Part shown: piece after piece, positions 1-11,274 of the stretch
How the letters are laid out: each line of letters begins with the position of its first letter
Numbering within the stretch: position 1 is the stretch's first letter
Assembly (NCBI GenBank): GCA_951812925.1
Contig: OX638369.1
Location: 53,501,061 to 53,565,060, forward strand
DNA from: Calliopum simillimum
Taxonomy: Eukaryota > Arthropoda > Insecta > Diptera > Lauxaniidae
Length of the DNA stretch: 64,000 bases
Direction of reading: 5' to 3'
Notes under the pieces: model-generated
Told to the model about the DNA's origin: nothing
Seen by the model: only the letters and a program-made list of their open reading frames with translations
The model's database searches: none
Made by a program: the position numbers and the translations under genes

Positions 1-42
1 AATCCTGAGCTGCTTCTGTTGTCAATAACAAAATATCGTTAT

Positions 43-190
43 GGGGACTATGTCCGTTTTTTCCAGGGGATTATGTCCGAAACACTTGCGGACATAATCC
101 CCATTGAAAAAATGGGGATTATGTCCGAATAACTTGCGGACATAATCCCCGTATCGTGAATGGGGATTATGTCCGTGGGGATTATGTCAC
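43..190. repeat. Palindromic array of a 14-bp motif
   Basis: The 14-mer GGGGATTATGTCCG or a one- or two-base variant occurs seven times in 148 bp. Forward copies are at 43-56, 66-79, 114-127, 162-175 and 177-190, and reverse copies at 89-102 and 137-150. Neighbouring forward and reverse copies make two near-perfect hairpins of the form motif, ACTTG-type loop, reverse motif. Such arrays are usual in subterminal regions of foldback-type or other DNA transposons, but the element lies partly outside the window and I cannot name it. Confidence 0.85.
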
Positions 191-359
191 GGCACCCTTT
201 TTATCCACTGAAGTCTTCAAACGAAAAAGTATTTTTTTCTGACCTCAATCAAAAAATTGGTATGACAAATGCACTATCGGATTGAAGAAAATTTGACGAG
301 TTTTTCAAAAAAAATTAAAAAAGGGTATGTTAATAGGACTTTTTTCAAACTATAATGGC

Positions 360-656
360 CGCCAATGTTAAAAAATAGTTAAAATATCAAATTTAAAGTT
401 CCAGAACTTTGCGAAATCCTTTTCAGTCCTATAAAACATATACACTATCTGAAAGCCCTTACAGTAAGCTAAAACTTTGCCGTGGAAATATTTTCTCAAA
501 ACGTTAGGGAGATCTAAGAAAATTATTTTCCTGAAACAAGTCAGACAATCAGCTTAAATCCTATAACTCCTCAGGTGTACATTTTAGACCCCACCTCCAG
601 GTGTAGTTTTTTGTTAGCCTAGGCTTCTTCTATCACTTTTCAGAAGCTTCGTAATC
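360..656 (+). repeat. Dispersed repeat R, copy 1
   Basis: This stretch shares long blocks with 6908-7135 and, in reverse orientation, with 3130-3425. Examples are the blocks around TACATTTTAGACC and TTTTTTGTTAGCCT followed by a CTTCTATCAC block. The copy ends at GTAATC where a foldback element begins, and its expected tail (ACCCTGTATAT) resumes near 1148. No open frame or terminal structure identifies the family. Confidence 0.6.
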
Positions 657-1151
657 GGAAAATGTAAGATTTCTGGGACTATTCTGAACAACTTTTTTTA
701 GTTCTATTTTTTAAATTCGCAAAACGTGCGTAGATATAGCCATTGGAAGATCGGGATATAGCTTCATGAAACCGGTATAAGTTCGGAACCCCTACATGGA
801 TTTTACCAAATAAAGTAAATAAGTTTCAAATCCAAGTCATGAATTCCATAATTTATTATTTATATGGGGGTTAGTAAGAAATTTTTTGGAAAAGTTTTTA
901 AAAATTTCGACATATCTTGAAAATCATGTCTCGGATTTAAATTTTTTTGCATCAGTTTTGTAGCCAAATAAAGTACCTTTCATATGACACCGATACTTAT
1001 AAAATCCATTATAACGGTTTCATAAAGCTATATTCCAATGGCTATATCCCCATTTGTTTTGTGAATTTCGAAAAATGGAATTAAGAAAAGTAGTTCAGAA
1101 TACTTCCAGAAGTCTTACATTTTCCGGTGTTCTGCCGATTCCCGCCCACCC
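657..1151. mobile_element. Foldback element with arms of about 130 bp
   Basis: The left arm (657-790) and right arm (about 1000-1125) are inverted copies. Both read GGAAAATGTAAGA, a TATTCTGAAC block and a TATAGCCATTGGAA block, followed by a GAAACCGTTATA-type block. It interrupts repeat R. A shorter relative with the same ends lies at 46379-46609. No transposase is visible, so it is non-autonomous or internally deleted. The left tip appears lost compared with the relative. Confidence 0.6.
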
Positions 1152-1690
1152 TGTATATCGGTATGTAGCTAAATTTTTTCTCAAAAACGGGTAAAGCAAT
1201 TTGAATAAAACTTAGAGGGGTGATGCATATTAGTATGAAATGAAGATCGTGGCACCACCCTGTATTTTAAAATTGATTGAGTCATATCTCCTTAAGTGCC
1301 AATAGTTAATACCATCAAATGGACAAAAAATGGCGGCATTAATGGAGCCCCATACCCACTTTTTAACAACTAAAAATTTCAATTTGATATTGCTCTAAAA
1401 CAACTCTAACGATTTTAATGAAAATGTAGTAGGTTTGAAATCTGATAGCGTGGAAAAATATGTGATATGCCATTATATTGGAAAAATTCGATAATGGGCG
1501 TGGCACCACCCACAAAATTTCAATACGCTATAAAATGAAACCTGATAAAGCCATCTTTCTGAAATTTATTATAGGGAGCCTACTTGCTATAAGAGACCTC
1601 TGAACTTAAAGTTGGTGAAATATTACCAGTGGGAGTGGCGCCTCCTATGCAAGTTAAGTACGTTAAACGTGATGAATCGCAAACCTTAAG
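1152..1690. repeat. Degenerate GTGGCACCACC-type repeat
   Basis: The words GGCACCACCC, GGCGTGGCACCACCC and GTGGCGCCTCC recur here with spacings of roughly 130 to 250 bp between similar AT-rich filler. This style matches the tandem repeat at 62340-62700. No gene is seen. Confidence 0.35.
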
Positions 1691-3129
1691 GGATGGTTCG
1701 ATGAAATTCTTATCAGCAGACTTAATTTACTTGCGACGAATGTTAAACCTGTCAACAGGATAAAATCTCCATCCAAGGTCAATGCTACACGCCAGTGATG
1801 CCAACATAGTGAGTTAGTGCCGTGTTTTTCTCAACAAGAACACTGGAAGAATTGCTGTTCCCACTACTAACTAAGATCAAGGATCTAATTGCAAAGACAT
1901 TGTAAGCAAGGAGTATACAAATTTAATTTAACAAAACCACAAAAAAATTAAGAAGAAACTCCAATTTACAAAATTTTATGGATTTGAATAATTTGATCGT
2001 TAGCCACAATTGACTGACGTTGTTTAAATAAATTTTCATTGATGCAATTAAAGGTGTAAATAACACATTGTTAGCGGTGAAAAATCTGTTGCTACATTCA
2101 GTGCTCATAAACAGTCAATCATCATTAGAACTGAAAAAAAATGCACATAACCCTTTATCAATGCGCCGACAATGGCCAAAAGCAATCAAGACAAGTCATC
2201 ATTATCAACTTGGCTGCTGCTGGCTGTTTAAATCAGCACCGGACTTATCATCATCACCATCAAATTACATAATGAAGCGCATGATTACCAACAACTTAGA
2301 GGCGCCCCTTTGACAACACGCAAGAGTTGCACATGGACACACGAATGCGACGGCCAAGAATCCTTGATGTTGCAGCAGACAGACGTACGACTGTGTGTAT
2401 GTTGGTGCTCATGTTGTATTGACCTATGATTAAGTAAGGATCACACCTACTTTTCTGCTGCTGCTGTTGCTTCTTTTTCTTCGTCTTTTACCGTTCATGC
2501 TCTTGTACACAAATCAAATATTTAAATCCTTTTTAACCTTTTGTGTTAAATACCTACTTGACCGACCGAAACCAACACCTTTTCTTTTCGACCAAACATA
2601 ACTCTTTCGACTCTAAAAGAGTTTTCGAACATGACAGGATTCAATAATAAAAGAAATATTTATTTTTGGTTTTAACACCACATCACCATCTTTTGTCTAA
2701 AGCGGAAGAAGTTAAATAGTTTCTTGTTAAAGTGCCTCTTTAAGAAGGTTGTTAAAAAGTTCATTATATTCTATGCCCTTGGACATTCTGTTTTGTGTTT
2801 GTTGATGCTTTGGGTTGTGAAAGTTACCGTTTCGCTTTTAGCTATTGCCACCTGCCAAATGATTAATCATCTTTGATGGGTTTAGTTTTTCTTTTTTTAC
2901 TAAAAACCCTTTAATACTGAATGCTGCCATGACGACGACATTGTAATATATTGCACCTTAGGTAAGGATTGATGGACAAATTCCAGGTTTAAGGTCAAAA
3001 TAGTGTACTTGAAGGAGTTATTACGACTTAAGAAAATACTTTGTGAGTTCGTGCAATATTCTGTCAAGTAACTTTTCGTTTCTTTCAAAGGAAGCTCTTT
3101 AAAATATAATGAACTACAAGTGATTATAT
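1691..3129. other. No gene recognised
   Basis: Short open frames at 1923-2313 have no recognisable domain and no codon-bias signal visible by eye. The stretch from about 2060 to 2500 has more balanced composition and no match elsewhere in the window. It may be single-copy, possibly regulatory, but nothing specific can be named. Confidence 0.5.
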
Positions 3130-3425
3130 ATTTTAATGGATAGTACAGGATGTATTCTAAAGATTACAAAGCTTCCAGGAGGTGATAGAGGAGGCCTAGG
3201 CTAATAAAAATTGCACCTGTGGTGGTCTAAAATGTACATCTGAGGAGCTATACATAGGCTTAAAACTGATTTTCTGAATGGTTTAACGTAAAGATTTTTA
3301 TTGAATCAGCCTAGCCTTTTAGAGAAAATTTTTAGTATAAGAAACTTTTAGCTAATTGTATAAGCTTTCTAAGACTGTTTTTGGTTTGTTTGGTTTAAAA
3401 GGATTTCGCAAAGTTCTAGACATTT
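3130..3425 (-). repeat. Dispersed repeat R, copy 2 (reverse)
   Basis: Read on the minus strand this follows copy 1 and the copy at 6908-7135 block for block, including AAAGCTT, CAATTAGCTAAAAG, TACATTTTAGACCACC and GCCTAGGCCTCC. It directly precedes the DINE-1-like copy that starts at 3489. Confidence 0.55.
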
Positions 3426-3488
3426 AAATTTAATATTCTTAACTTTTTTTTCCTATTTTTTGACTTTGGTGGGCATTTTGATATGAAA

Positions 3489-5268
3489 CTAGTAAAGGTG
3501 TAACTTATGGCCTGGCCAAAAAGTAAATCCCCTGCATTGCAGTATTTTGAAAATTTTGCCCATATCGAAGGTGCCACGCCCTCTTGTCCGAGTTCACCCT
3601 GTTTTTGCTCAGAGCTTGCATTATAGTTCATATAGGGTCTGAGTGAAATTTGGTTTCCAGTATAGCGTCTTGAAGCTTTTGCTTAGATAGGAATTGACAC
3701 GCCCCACACTGCGTAGGCTAATGGGCAAAAATCAAAATTTTTTGTGACTCAAAACCTAAAAATATTGGTATCAGTCGACAGGTAATTGCATCAATAAAAA
3801 AAAACAAAATATGTAGGAGAACGACTCAGTTTTGGCTACGCTGTGACACTTCAAAGTTGAGATTTTTTTCAAAAAAAATCATGTTTTATTCAATTCGTTT
3901 TGGGTTCTCTTAAACAAATAATTATCAAAAATTTGTCTTTTGATTAAACTAAGCGAAGTAAAGATTTTTATTATAAATAATATTTGACTAAATAAATAAA
4001 AATAAAAAATTTTGGAAAATATATAATTTGATATATATTGTAGTGATTTTAATACATGATATTATCTAATGAAAAACTTCAAAAATTGACAAATTTCGAT
4101 GACAAAAAAAAACAAATCTTATAAAAATAAGTGCCGTTTTTTTTTTAATCTACTAGTACGGATTCTATAAAATCAAGAACTGCAAATAACTTTTCCTACT
4201 TCGTCCTACAAATATTTTTTTTCTTTTTTTAAAAAATGCTTAAAAGGAAAAATTTGCATGAAATATAAAATTTATGTTGAACATTTTTTTTTGTTTTTAT
4301 TAACACAAATGGTCTGAATAGTACAAAAAACATTATTTCTACTACGTATATTTCATTTGTTAACATTAAACAATACTTTTTCATCATCGTTATATATGGA
4401 GCTTAAGAAAATCGTCCTAAATACCTGGTTTTTAGCAAAACTTTAAAGTTCACAACAAATCTGAGATCATTTTTGAGCTCAGCGACCCCAAAATACTTAT
4501 AATACCAAATTTTATCGATATCTAACCACTCCTTCTATTTTTGACCATTCCTTGTATGGGCTCAACGCACTGTGCGCCCTCTTGTCCGAGTTCGTCTAGT
4601 TTTAGCTAAGAACGTGCGTTTATAGTCTTTCGGATTTGATTTGAAATTTAGCTGGATTATCTCAAAAAACTGTTTAAGTACAGCATTTTGAAAATTTTGC
4701 TTTTATGGGAGGTGCCACGCCCTCTTGTCCGAGTTCACTCAAATTTTGCTCAGGGCTTGCACCTATAATTTTTAGTGTCTGAGTAAAATTTAGTTCTATT
4801 ATCAAAAAAAAAAAAAAGCATTTTGAAGCTTTTGCTTATATGGGAGGTGCCACGCCCTCTTGTCCGAATTTGACTAGCTTTTTTTAAGCTTGCGCTTACA
4901 ATTCCTAGTATTTGCGTGTATTTTGATTGTATTGTCGTGAAAAATGCTCCTTAAGTTGCATTTTTAATATATTTTTTGTATGGGTGGTAGGCGTGTTCAT
5001 TGACCAATTTCGTTAATTCTCAATCCCACGAGCGAACTTTGACGACAAAGGCAGTGCATCAAATTTCATTGAATTATCTTGCTCAGTTTTACCAGAAAAT
5101 GTATTTCCACGCACACCCAGCCAGCCAGACAGACGGACATGGCTATATCGACTCAGGAGGTGACGCCGATCAAGAAAATACTTTTCCATATCTGCCACGC
5201 CTCCTTCTCTGCGTTACAAACGGAAGGAAAAAGTGAATATACCCTGCACCCAGGATATAAAAAGGTAT
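3489..5268 (-). mobile_element. DINE-1/INE-1-like Helentron, copy A (interrupted)
   Basis: The minus-strand head (near 5238-5268) has the TATA-CCC hairpin, followed inward by the reverse of CTTTGTCC..CCGTTTGTAACGCAGAGAAGGAGG, CTTGATC, CACCTCCTGAGTCGATAT, GCCATGTCCGTCTGTC and a short GGCTGGCTGG run. This order is that of the INE-1/DINE-1 family as I remember it. These are non-autonomous Helentrons that transpose by a rolling-circle-like process. Several internal blocks containing CCACGCCCTCTTGTCCGAG repeat at about 125-150 bp. The tail is ACTAGTAA. A CACAGTG-ended element (3705-4574) interrupts the copy. The family name comes from recall, not a search. Confidence 0.65.
3705..4574. mobile_element. 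Transib-like non-autonomous transposon, family A copy 1
   Basis: This is an 870-bp AT-rich element flanked by a perfect 5-bp duplication CGCCC (3700-3704 and 4575-4579). The termini are inverted: CACACTGCGTAGGC at the left and the reverse complement of CACAGTGCGTTGAGCC at the right. A second copy in opposite orientation lies at 60448-61328. The duplication falls inside the DINE-1 block CCACGCCCTCTTG, so the DINE copy is the older insertion. GC-rich 5-bp duplications and CACWRTG-type ends are the hallmark of the Transib superfamily. No transposase frame is present, and the superfamily call rests on ends and duplication only. Confidence 0.7.
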
Positions 5269-5318
5269 GTTAATATTGTTTTCTATTCTGAAATGGCAGC
5301 CAAAGTAAAAGATAACTA

Positions 5319-6074
5319 GTAAGGGTGTAAATTTGGCCTGGCTAAACATTAAATACCCTACACAACAGTATTTTTAAAATTTTGCTCATATGGGAGGTGC
5401 TACGCCCTCTTGTCAGAGTTCACCCAGTTTTTGTTCAGAGCTTGCATTTATAGTTTTTAGTGTCTGAGTGAAAAACGTTTTCAGTATAGTGTTTTGAAGC
5501 TTTTGCTTATATGAGAGGTGCCACGCCCTCTTGTCGGAGCTCGTCTAATTTTAGCTTAGAGCATGCATTTAGAGTCCTTAGTATTTGAGTGAATTTTAAT
5601 TTGATTATCTCAAAAAACTCTTTCAGTATACAATAGCATTTTGAAACTTTTGCTTATATGGGAGGTGCCACGCCCCCTTGTCCGATTTTATCCAATTTTT
5701 GTTGAGAGCTTTAATTTATGATTCTTAGTGTCTGAGTCAAATTTGGCCCGAATATCTCAAAAAACGCTTTGAGTATAGCGTTTTGAAGCTTTTGTTTATA
5801 TGGGAGGTGCCACGCCCTATTGTCCGAATTTTCTCAGTTTTTCTCAGGGCCTGCGCTTACAATTCTTAGTATTTATGAGTATTTTGGTTGCATTGATGGG
5901 AAAAATACTTCTGAAATTGCATTTTGAATATATTTTTTGTATGGGCGGTAGGCGTGTCCGTTGACCGATTTCGCTCATTTTCAATCCCCCAAGCTAGCTT
6001 TGAAGACGAAGGCAGTGTACTAAATTTCATTGAAATATCTTGCTCCGTTTTTCCAAAAAGCGTATTTCAACACA

Positions 6075-6109
<35 letters not shown>

Positions 6110-6246
6110 ACAGACGGACATGGCTATATCGACTGAGGAGGTGACGCTGATCAGGAATATATATACTTTTCTATATCTGCCACGCCTCCTTCTCTGCGTT
6201 ACAAACGGAAGGACAAAGTGAATATACCTTGGGTGTAGGGTATAAA
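5319..6246 (-). mobile_element. DINE-1/INE-1-like Helentron, copy B
   Basis: This reverse-oriented copy runs from the CTAGTAA tail at 5319 to the head hairpin TATACCTTGGGTGTAGGGTATA ending near 6246. It includes four internal blocks carrying CCACGCCC, a (CAGC)n core at about 6076-6110, and the ACGGACATGGCTATATCGAC and GTTACAAACGGAAGGAC blocks. It lies 50 bp from copy A in the same orientation and looks uninterrupted. Short open frames within it are fortuitous. Confidence 0.65.
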
Positions 6247-6604
6247 AAAAAAACTTAAAATTTCAACCTTAAAGGCTCAGAACTTTGAAAAACTTTCTCA
6301 AGCCCCATAAACTAAAACTAACTAAACTCTTAGAACTCGTAAGATTATAAGAATTTTTAAGTGTGTTACTTAATGACATTTATATATTGAAAATTAGTTT
6401 TTAATTGAACTTTTAGTCATTGCAAAGATCGATTTAAAGTTATTTGGGAGAACACGCTCTAATAAGGTAGCAAAACTTGCCACCGACCAATCGGTATTGA
6501 ATCTAATTCCAATGGAGTAGCTATACCATATTCATCAATTATGACATCACAAGGCTCACGTATTAACACACAAACAAAACTGGCAAAAGTCGGCTTCGCA
6601 GCCG

Positions 6605-6670
6605 GGCAAGGCTGGTGCGGTGGTAACGACTTGTGCTACCAACCGGGAGGTCCCTGGTTCAACTCCCGCC
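6605..6670 (+). ncRNA. tRNA-like Pol III promoter (SINE head)
   Basis: TGGTGCGGTGG at about 6614 resembles an A box (consensus TRGCNNAGYGG), and GGTTCAACTCC at about 6656 matches the B box (GGTTCGANTCC) with one mismatch. Spacing is as in a tRNA. It does not fold into a sound cloverleaf by eye, so it is tRNA-derived and not a functional tRNA. A run of five T at 6691 would be a weak terminator before the hammerhead. Confidence 0.5.
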
Positions 6671-6759
6671 CAGGCCAAAACACAAAAAAGTTTTTCAGCT
6701 TGCAATTTTTCAATTATAATTAATTTAGTGAAATAAATGTAATTATAATTACAACAAAA

Positions 6760-6806
6760 ATAGTCTGATGAGTCTTTGTGGCGAAAGACGAAACATATGT
6801 CACTAT
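6760..6806 (+). ncRNA. Type I hammerhead ribozyme
   Basis: All conserved core parts are present in order. Stem I 5' strand is ATAGT (6760-6764), then CTGATGA (6765-6771), stem II GTCTTT/AAAGAC (6772-6777 with 6784-6789, six pairs, loop GTGGCG), GAAA (6790-6793), a minimal stem III AC/GT around ATAT, and the cleavage triplet GTC (6799-6801). Stem I is closed by ACTAT (6802-6806), complementary to ATAGT. Self-cleavage would fall after C6801. The short stem III is like that of retroelement and satellite hammerheads, which often work best as dimers. The chance of this arrangement arising randomly is very small. Activity is untested. Confidence 0.88.
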
Positions 6807-6907
6807 AGCCGTGTTTTAATCCATTCCTTAATTTGCCATAACTATGTGTTAGAAAAATGCATTGATAGATTTATATGTAAATCGATCTTTGCAATGACTA
6901 AAAGTTC

Positions 6908-7135
6908 ACTCATACAATTAGCTAAAAGTTTTTCACAAAAAAGATCTCTCTATAACGTTAGGGTGACTCAAGAACATTTTTTTTTGTATAACAAGTCAGA
7001 AAATCAGCTTTTTGTCTATAACTGCTCAGAGGTACATTTTAGACCACCCCAAGGTGCAATTTTTTGTTAGTCTGGGCCTCTTCTATCGCCTCCCAGAGAC
7101 TTCGTAGCCTTCTGCAATGCACCCTGTATATGTAT
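6908..7135 (+). repeat. Dispersed repeat R, copy 3
   Basis: This shares the CAATTAGCTAAAAG, AACGTTAGGG, AAGTCAGA.AATCAGCTT, TACATTTTAGACCACC and TTTTTTGTTAGTCTGGGCCT blocks with copies 1 and 2 and ends in CACCCTGTATATG. Its 5' part probably lies at 6247-6400, across the inverted-repeat unit. Confidence 0.55.
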
Positions 7136-10100
7136 ATCGTAAAAACGATTCTTGACTTCGGAGACTTATACCACTTATGATCACACATGACGAAAATAGT
7201 CATATCTCTGAAACTATTGGCATAAAATATTCGCTTGATTTCAGCTCAAAGTTATAACTATTGTGTCTATTTAAAATCAAACGGAAATGAAAACGTCGCT
7301 TAAATTAACCAAAAAGAGTTAAAAGCAATGATTTAATAGCAGGTTTCACAAAGACCGTAAAGTAATTCAGAAAAATAAAAAAAAAAAATTATAAAAAAAT
7401 CTTGGCACTTTTTATTCCATTCGATTTCTTCTTCGACTCTTTGCGTTACGTTCTGCTCCAAAAGAGCTTTCAAGAAAACATGAACGTGGCGCTCTTTATG
7501 CCACAGCCCCACCATAGTATATTTTGGGATACTTTAATGACAGCTTATTACTTTATCAAGATTTATGACAATTAATAACAGGGATAAGGTTGGCAATGGC
7601 GGCGGCGACGGCGCACCAACAATGATGACGGCAAATGAAGCTGCTTGAAACAACAGTGTTTCCGCTATGTGAATGAGTGTTACTGCGGAGTCAGGTAACT
7701 TCAAACGTTTTGTAAGTGTTTCGATGTTAAGGTTTTTGAAGTCTGCGCTCTGATCTTAAATAAAAAAGCAAAAAACGGATTAAGTCAAAATCAATGAAGT
7801 TTCGTGAATTAAAAAAAAACAATATTGAAATTTTATGAGATCAAAGATGAAATCATTTGGAAATTTCATTTAGAGATATTTGGATTTAAGCAGCACTTTA
7901 TTGTTAAGGAACTTAAATAGTTAACATTTTATGTTAAAAATTTGATCAAGCAGTAAATGAGCGGATTTCTTTGCTTTAAAAAAGATTCATGAACTGATGA
8001 TCTTGAGTTTTATATTACAATCCGAGGTCACAAATTTCATATCATGTTTATAAGCACTTAAGAATGATTTGGCTAATATATGTACTCAAAATATTGCTTT
8101 TTGTATGCATATACTTCTGAATGTACCATTTAGTTCCAGGTATTCTTCTTCTAATAAAAAAACAATCGGTCATAGACGACAATTTTCGACGACAGTTTTG
8201 GTCATTTTTAAATCCAAACAAAGCCCTTTTATCGCCCAGTAACCTCATAAATTTGAATCTTGTGATATCATCTATAAAAGAAAAAAAAATAAAAAATAAA
8301 GTAAAAGTACTTAACCTAAAACATCTTAAAATTCAATTTGTTCCTCTTTTTAATACTGTGAAATAAATCTTTATTATGTCCTTTATCTACTCTCAGATCG
8401 TAGCGCTCACAAAAGATTATCTATCTATAGAATTTCCTCGATTCAAGTGGTGATGAGCCAACTCAGACTAAATCTTGAGCATTTTTACTCTCTAAATTCA
8501 ATCTGTGTTCAAAAGAGTACTTCTTAAATATTTCACCCAGAAATTAACCCTAAAAATATTAAAAAAATTCACACTCAACAATAGAAAATGGAAAAAAGAA
8601 AATTCCAAAAGTTTGAAATATTCCAAAATCTTTATATACAAAAATTCTTATGAGATTCGGTGCAGCGATAAGCCGAACCCTAAAAAAGGAACTAGAACCT
8701 TGAAGCTTTTTAATGAGGGGTGCCAAGCCCCTAAAGGGTTTATACAGTGTCACGTCTAAAGCAGTAAACCGACTATCATAAGATTCGGTATGAAGATAGA
8801 CTGAACCGTAAGGAAGGATACATTTTGTATACCCTTGTACTGGGTTGCCTTAACCATAAGATCTTTTTTGTTTTATTTTTGAAGTCAAAAATTTCAAAAA
8901 TGAAATTAATAATTTTCATTTAAAATTCCCACGATCTGGTATCCACATTGACTATAGTGTAACATTACACGAAAGCAAGGTTTTCTGCAATGTAAATTAC
9001 GATTATGGTCTAAGTAAAAATTATCGATAAGCTTAAAATTTTTCGATAGACACGTGAGGTACAATATTAGTTTCCGCTGGAGAAGTCACCTTTCTTTTCT
9101 GATCGAGAAATCCAACCTGCAACACGTATTCAAAATACGTCATTTATTCTTTTTATTTAAAATAAAGTTACACACAGTAAATTAAAGTTAAAAATAAAAT
9201 CAGTACATTTTTCAAATAATCGTGTGAACGATTTAAAAAAAATAAAAATCTATTATACTCGTATATGGTCGACACTTCGTCAAAGTGAGTAGCAGTCAAT
9301 TCGCTAAGCCCGAGAAAGAGTTAGAGTCATCGAAAAGAAAAAAAAGGCCTGAACTCCGGCAGAAGTCTTCAATAGTACAAAGACGACAAGTTTTCAGAAG
9401 ATCCACACTCCAAAATTGTACTTTTATTGAACGAAGCAGATTTTTCTTTAATACCAGTTCCGGCCAGGTTTACATAATATTATGCAGAAACCGTAATATA
9501 AAATTTAATATATATTTAATTTCATATAATTTCGTTCAGAAAACAAGATCATTCTCAATTATTTTAGAAAGAAAAAATATAATCGAGAAAAAAAAAATGC
9601 TAATGTATAAATAATTTTGCTCTTTAAATAAGAAATTTGCTACTCTTAAGTTCAAATCTAGTTAAAAATTAATTTTTTTTGTCCATGAACTCAAAGTAAA
9701 TTAAAGAAAAAAAAAAAATAAAATAGAAAGCATAAATTCATAAATTTTCGCTTTGATAGATTTTTCTCTTAAAAAAAATCAATCAAAAGAGTCATTCTGG
9801 AATTTAAAAAAAAAAAAAAAACAAAAAGAAAAATTCAGAAGAAAACAAAAAAACAAAATTACAGTTTGTCCCAAACTCAAATTTTGTCCCAAGATATATT
9901 TCTGTAATAAACATATATGAAACATAAAAGCAAAACAAAGCATGTAAATTGTCTCTTTGTTTTGTAAATTACAGAAATACCGCTTGAATTATTTGCTCTA
10001 GTTGTTAGTACCGGTTTGGCGATTAGCCGCGAGTAGTTAGTGGAAAAAAATTTTTGTACATTTTATACATTTTCATTGCTATAAGCATATATTTCAAACT

Positions 10101-11270
10101 CAATTCTTGTGAATTTTTTTTTTTTTTGTAAAGAAAAGTAAAATAAAAAAAAAAAAAAAATAATAATTTAAAGATTTCAATTGAAAAAAAAACTAAAGCT
10201 AAAAGTTATATATATTGTGCAAGACAATGTAAATTGAAGGAATTAAATGAAACATTATAAAATAATTACAAAAAACTTTTCATAGCGTCAGCTGCAGCAG
10301 TTCATCGAAGGCCTTCTATGGATTTGTTCCAGACAGATTAAAAAAAAAAAAAAAGTTGTAAGTGTTTTAATTTTCTACATTTTTTGTTGAATTTATATAA
10401 TTGGAATTATATATATATATACATATATATTTCATCAATCGATAGAAACGAATTTAAAACAAAATATATATATATATATATATATACATATACATAAAAA
10501 TATATATGTATGTATACATATAAAACATAAAAAAAAACTATAAACAGATTTAAACCAAAATTACTTTACTTATATAAAGAAAACAAAACTTACAACTACA
10601 ATAAAACATATGAATAAAGGGGTAAATTAGGGTTAAAACATAATTGCAACAAAATTGCTAGAACAAACTTTTCATTTATTTTAATTTTTTCTTGCTTTAT
10701 ATTGTTTTTTTTCCGTAAGAACAAATGTTTAATAATAAGAACTATTTTTAATTAATTTACTTTTAATAAAAATTATAATGAACTAAATTGAAGAAGATTT
10801 TGTGGTCCGAAATTATTTAGTTCGGTTGTGTGGGTGAAATAATGGGGTTTTTAGTACCAGCTTATAAAAACCAAAGGAAAAGGGTGGGTCCATGGTAGCC
10901 AAAATATCATTCAGCTACCACATATTTAGGTTTTTTGGTTTCATGACATACAAACAGGTGTGAAATAAAAATAGTTTTCCTTTATTTGTGAATCTGGTTC
11001 TGTATTTTTTTTCTTTTCGTGTGCACAAATTTTCTAGTTGGGACTACTAGACTGTGCAGTTGTTTGCGAGTCCTCTCAGCTATTATAGAAACGAACCTAC
11101 AACACTGAAGCTCCGGGATAAGCAAGGTGCACGCGGTAGTAGCTGAAGGATCATATAGTCAATTTTTCTTTATTGACGCTTGAAATTTCTACCCCTATTT
11201 ACACCAAGCAAACAACCACTGTGGCATTCTAAGATTTTTGGCCAGCAGGCGATTTACTGGTAGTTTCACA
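7136..11270. other. No gene; AT-rich, microsatellites
   Basis: No open frame here has a recognisable domain. Runs of A or T of 10-18 bases are common from 9.5 to 10.4 kb. (TA)n-type microsatellites lie at about 10409-10430 and 10466-10512. A loosely repeated GATTCGGT.....GATA..C.GAACC word occurs at about 8656 and 8781. Nothing else is supported. Confidence 0.5.
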
Positions 11271-11274
11271 ACAC

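Larger units (their letters stand above)
6407..6907. mobile_element. Inverted-repeat unit holding a tRNA-like sequence and a hammerhead
   Basis: A perfect 30-bp inverted repeat (6407-6436 and 6878-6907, beginning GAACTTTTAGTCATTGC) bounds 501 bp that interrupt or join repeat R. Inside are a tRNA-like region (about 6605-6670), a poly-T tract (6691-6695) and a complete hammerhead ribozyme (6760-6806). No clean target duplication is seen, so the repeat may be internal to a larger element. The layout resembles SINE-like repeats of the schistosome Sm-alpha type, which carry a Pol III promoter and a hammerhead. Kinship is not claimed. Confidence 0.6.

Noticed and set aside
5000..5273. Two overlapping open frames of 64-78 codons
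   Set aside because: They fall in the DINE-1-like head region and recur with frame changes in other copies, so they are not genes.
6076..6118. CAGCCAGC repeat as a possible CRISPR or coding repeat
   Set aside because: It is the tetranucleotide core of a DINE-1-like element; no repeat-spacer structure exists here.
9285..9614. 109-codon plus-strand frame
   Set aside because: It is Lys/Ser/Ile-rich from A-rich DNA with no recognisable family.
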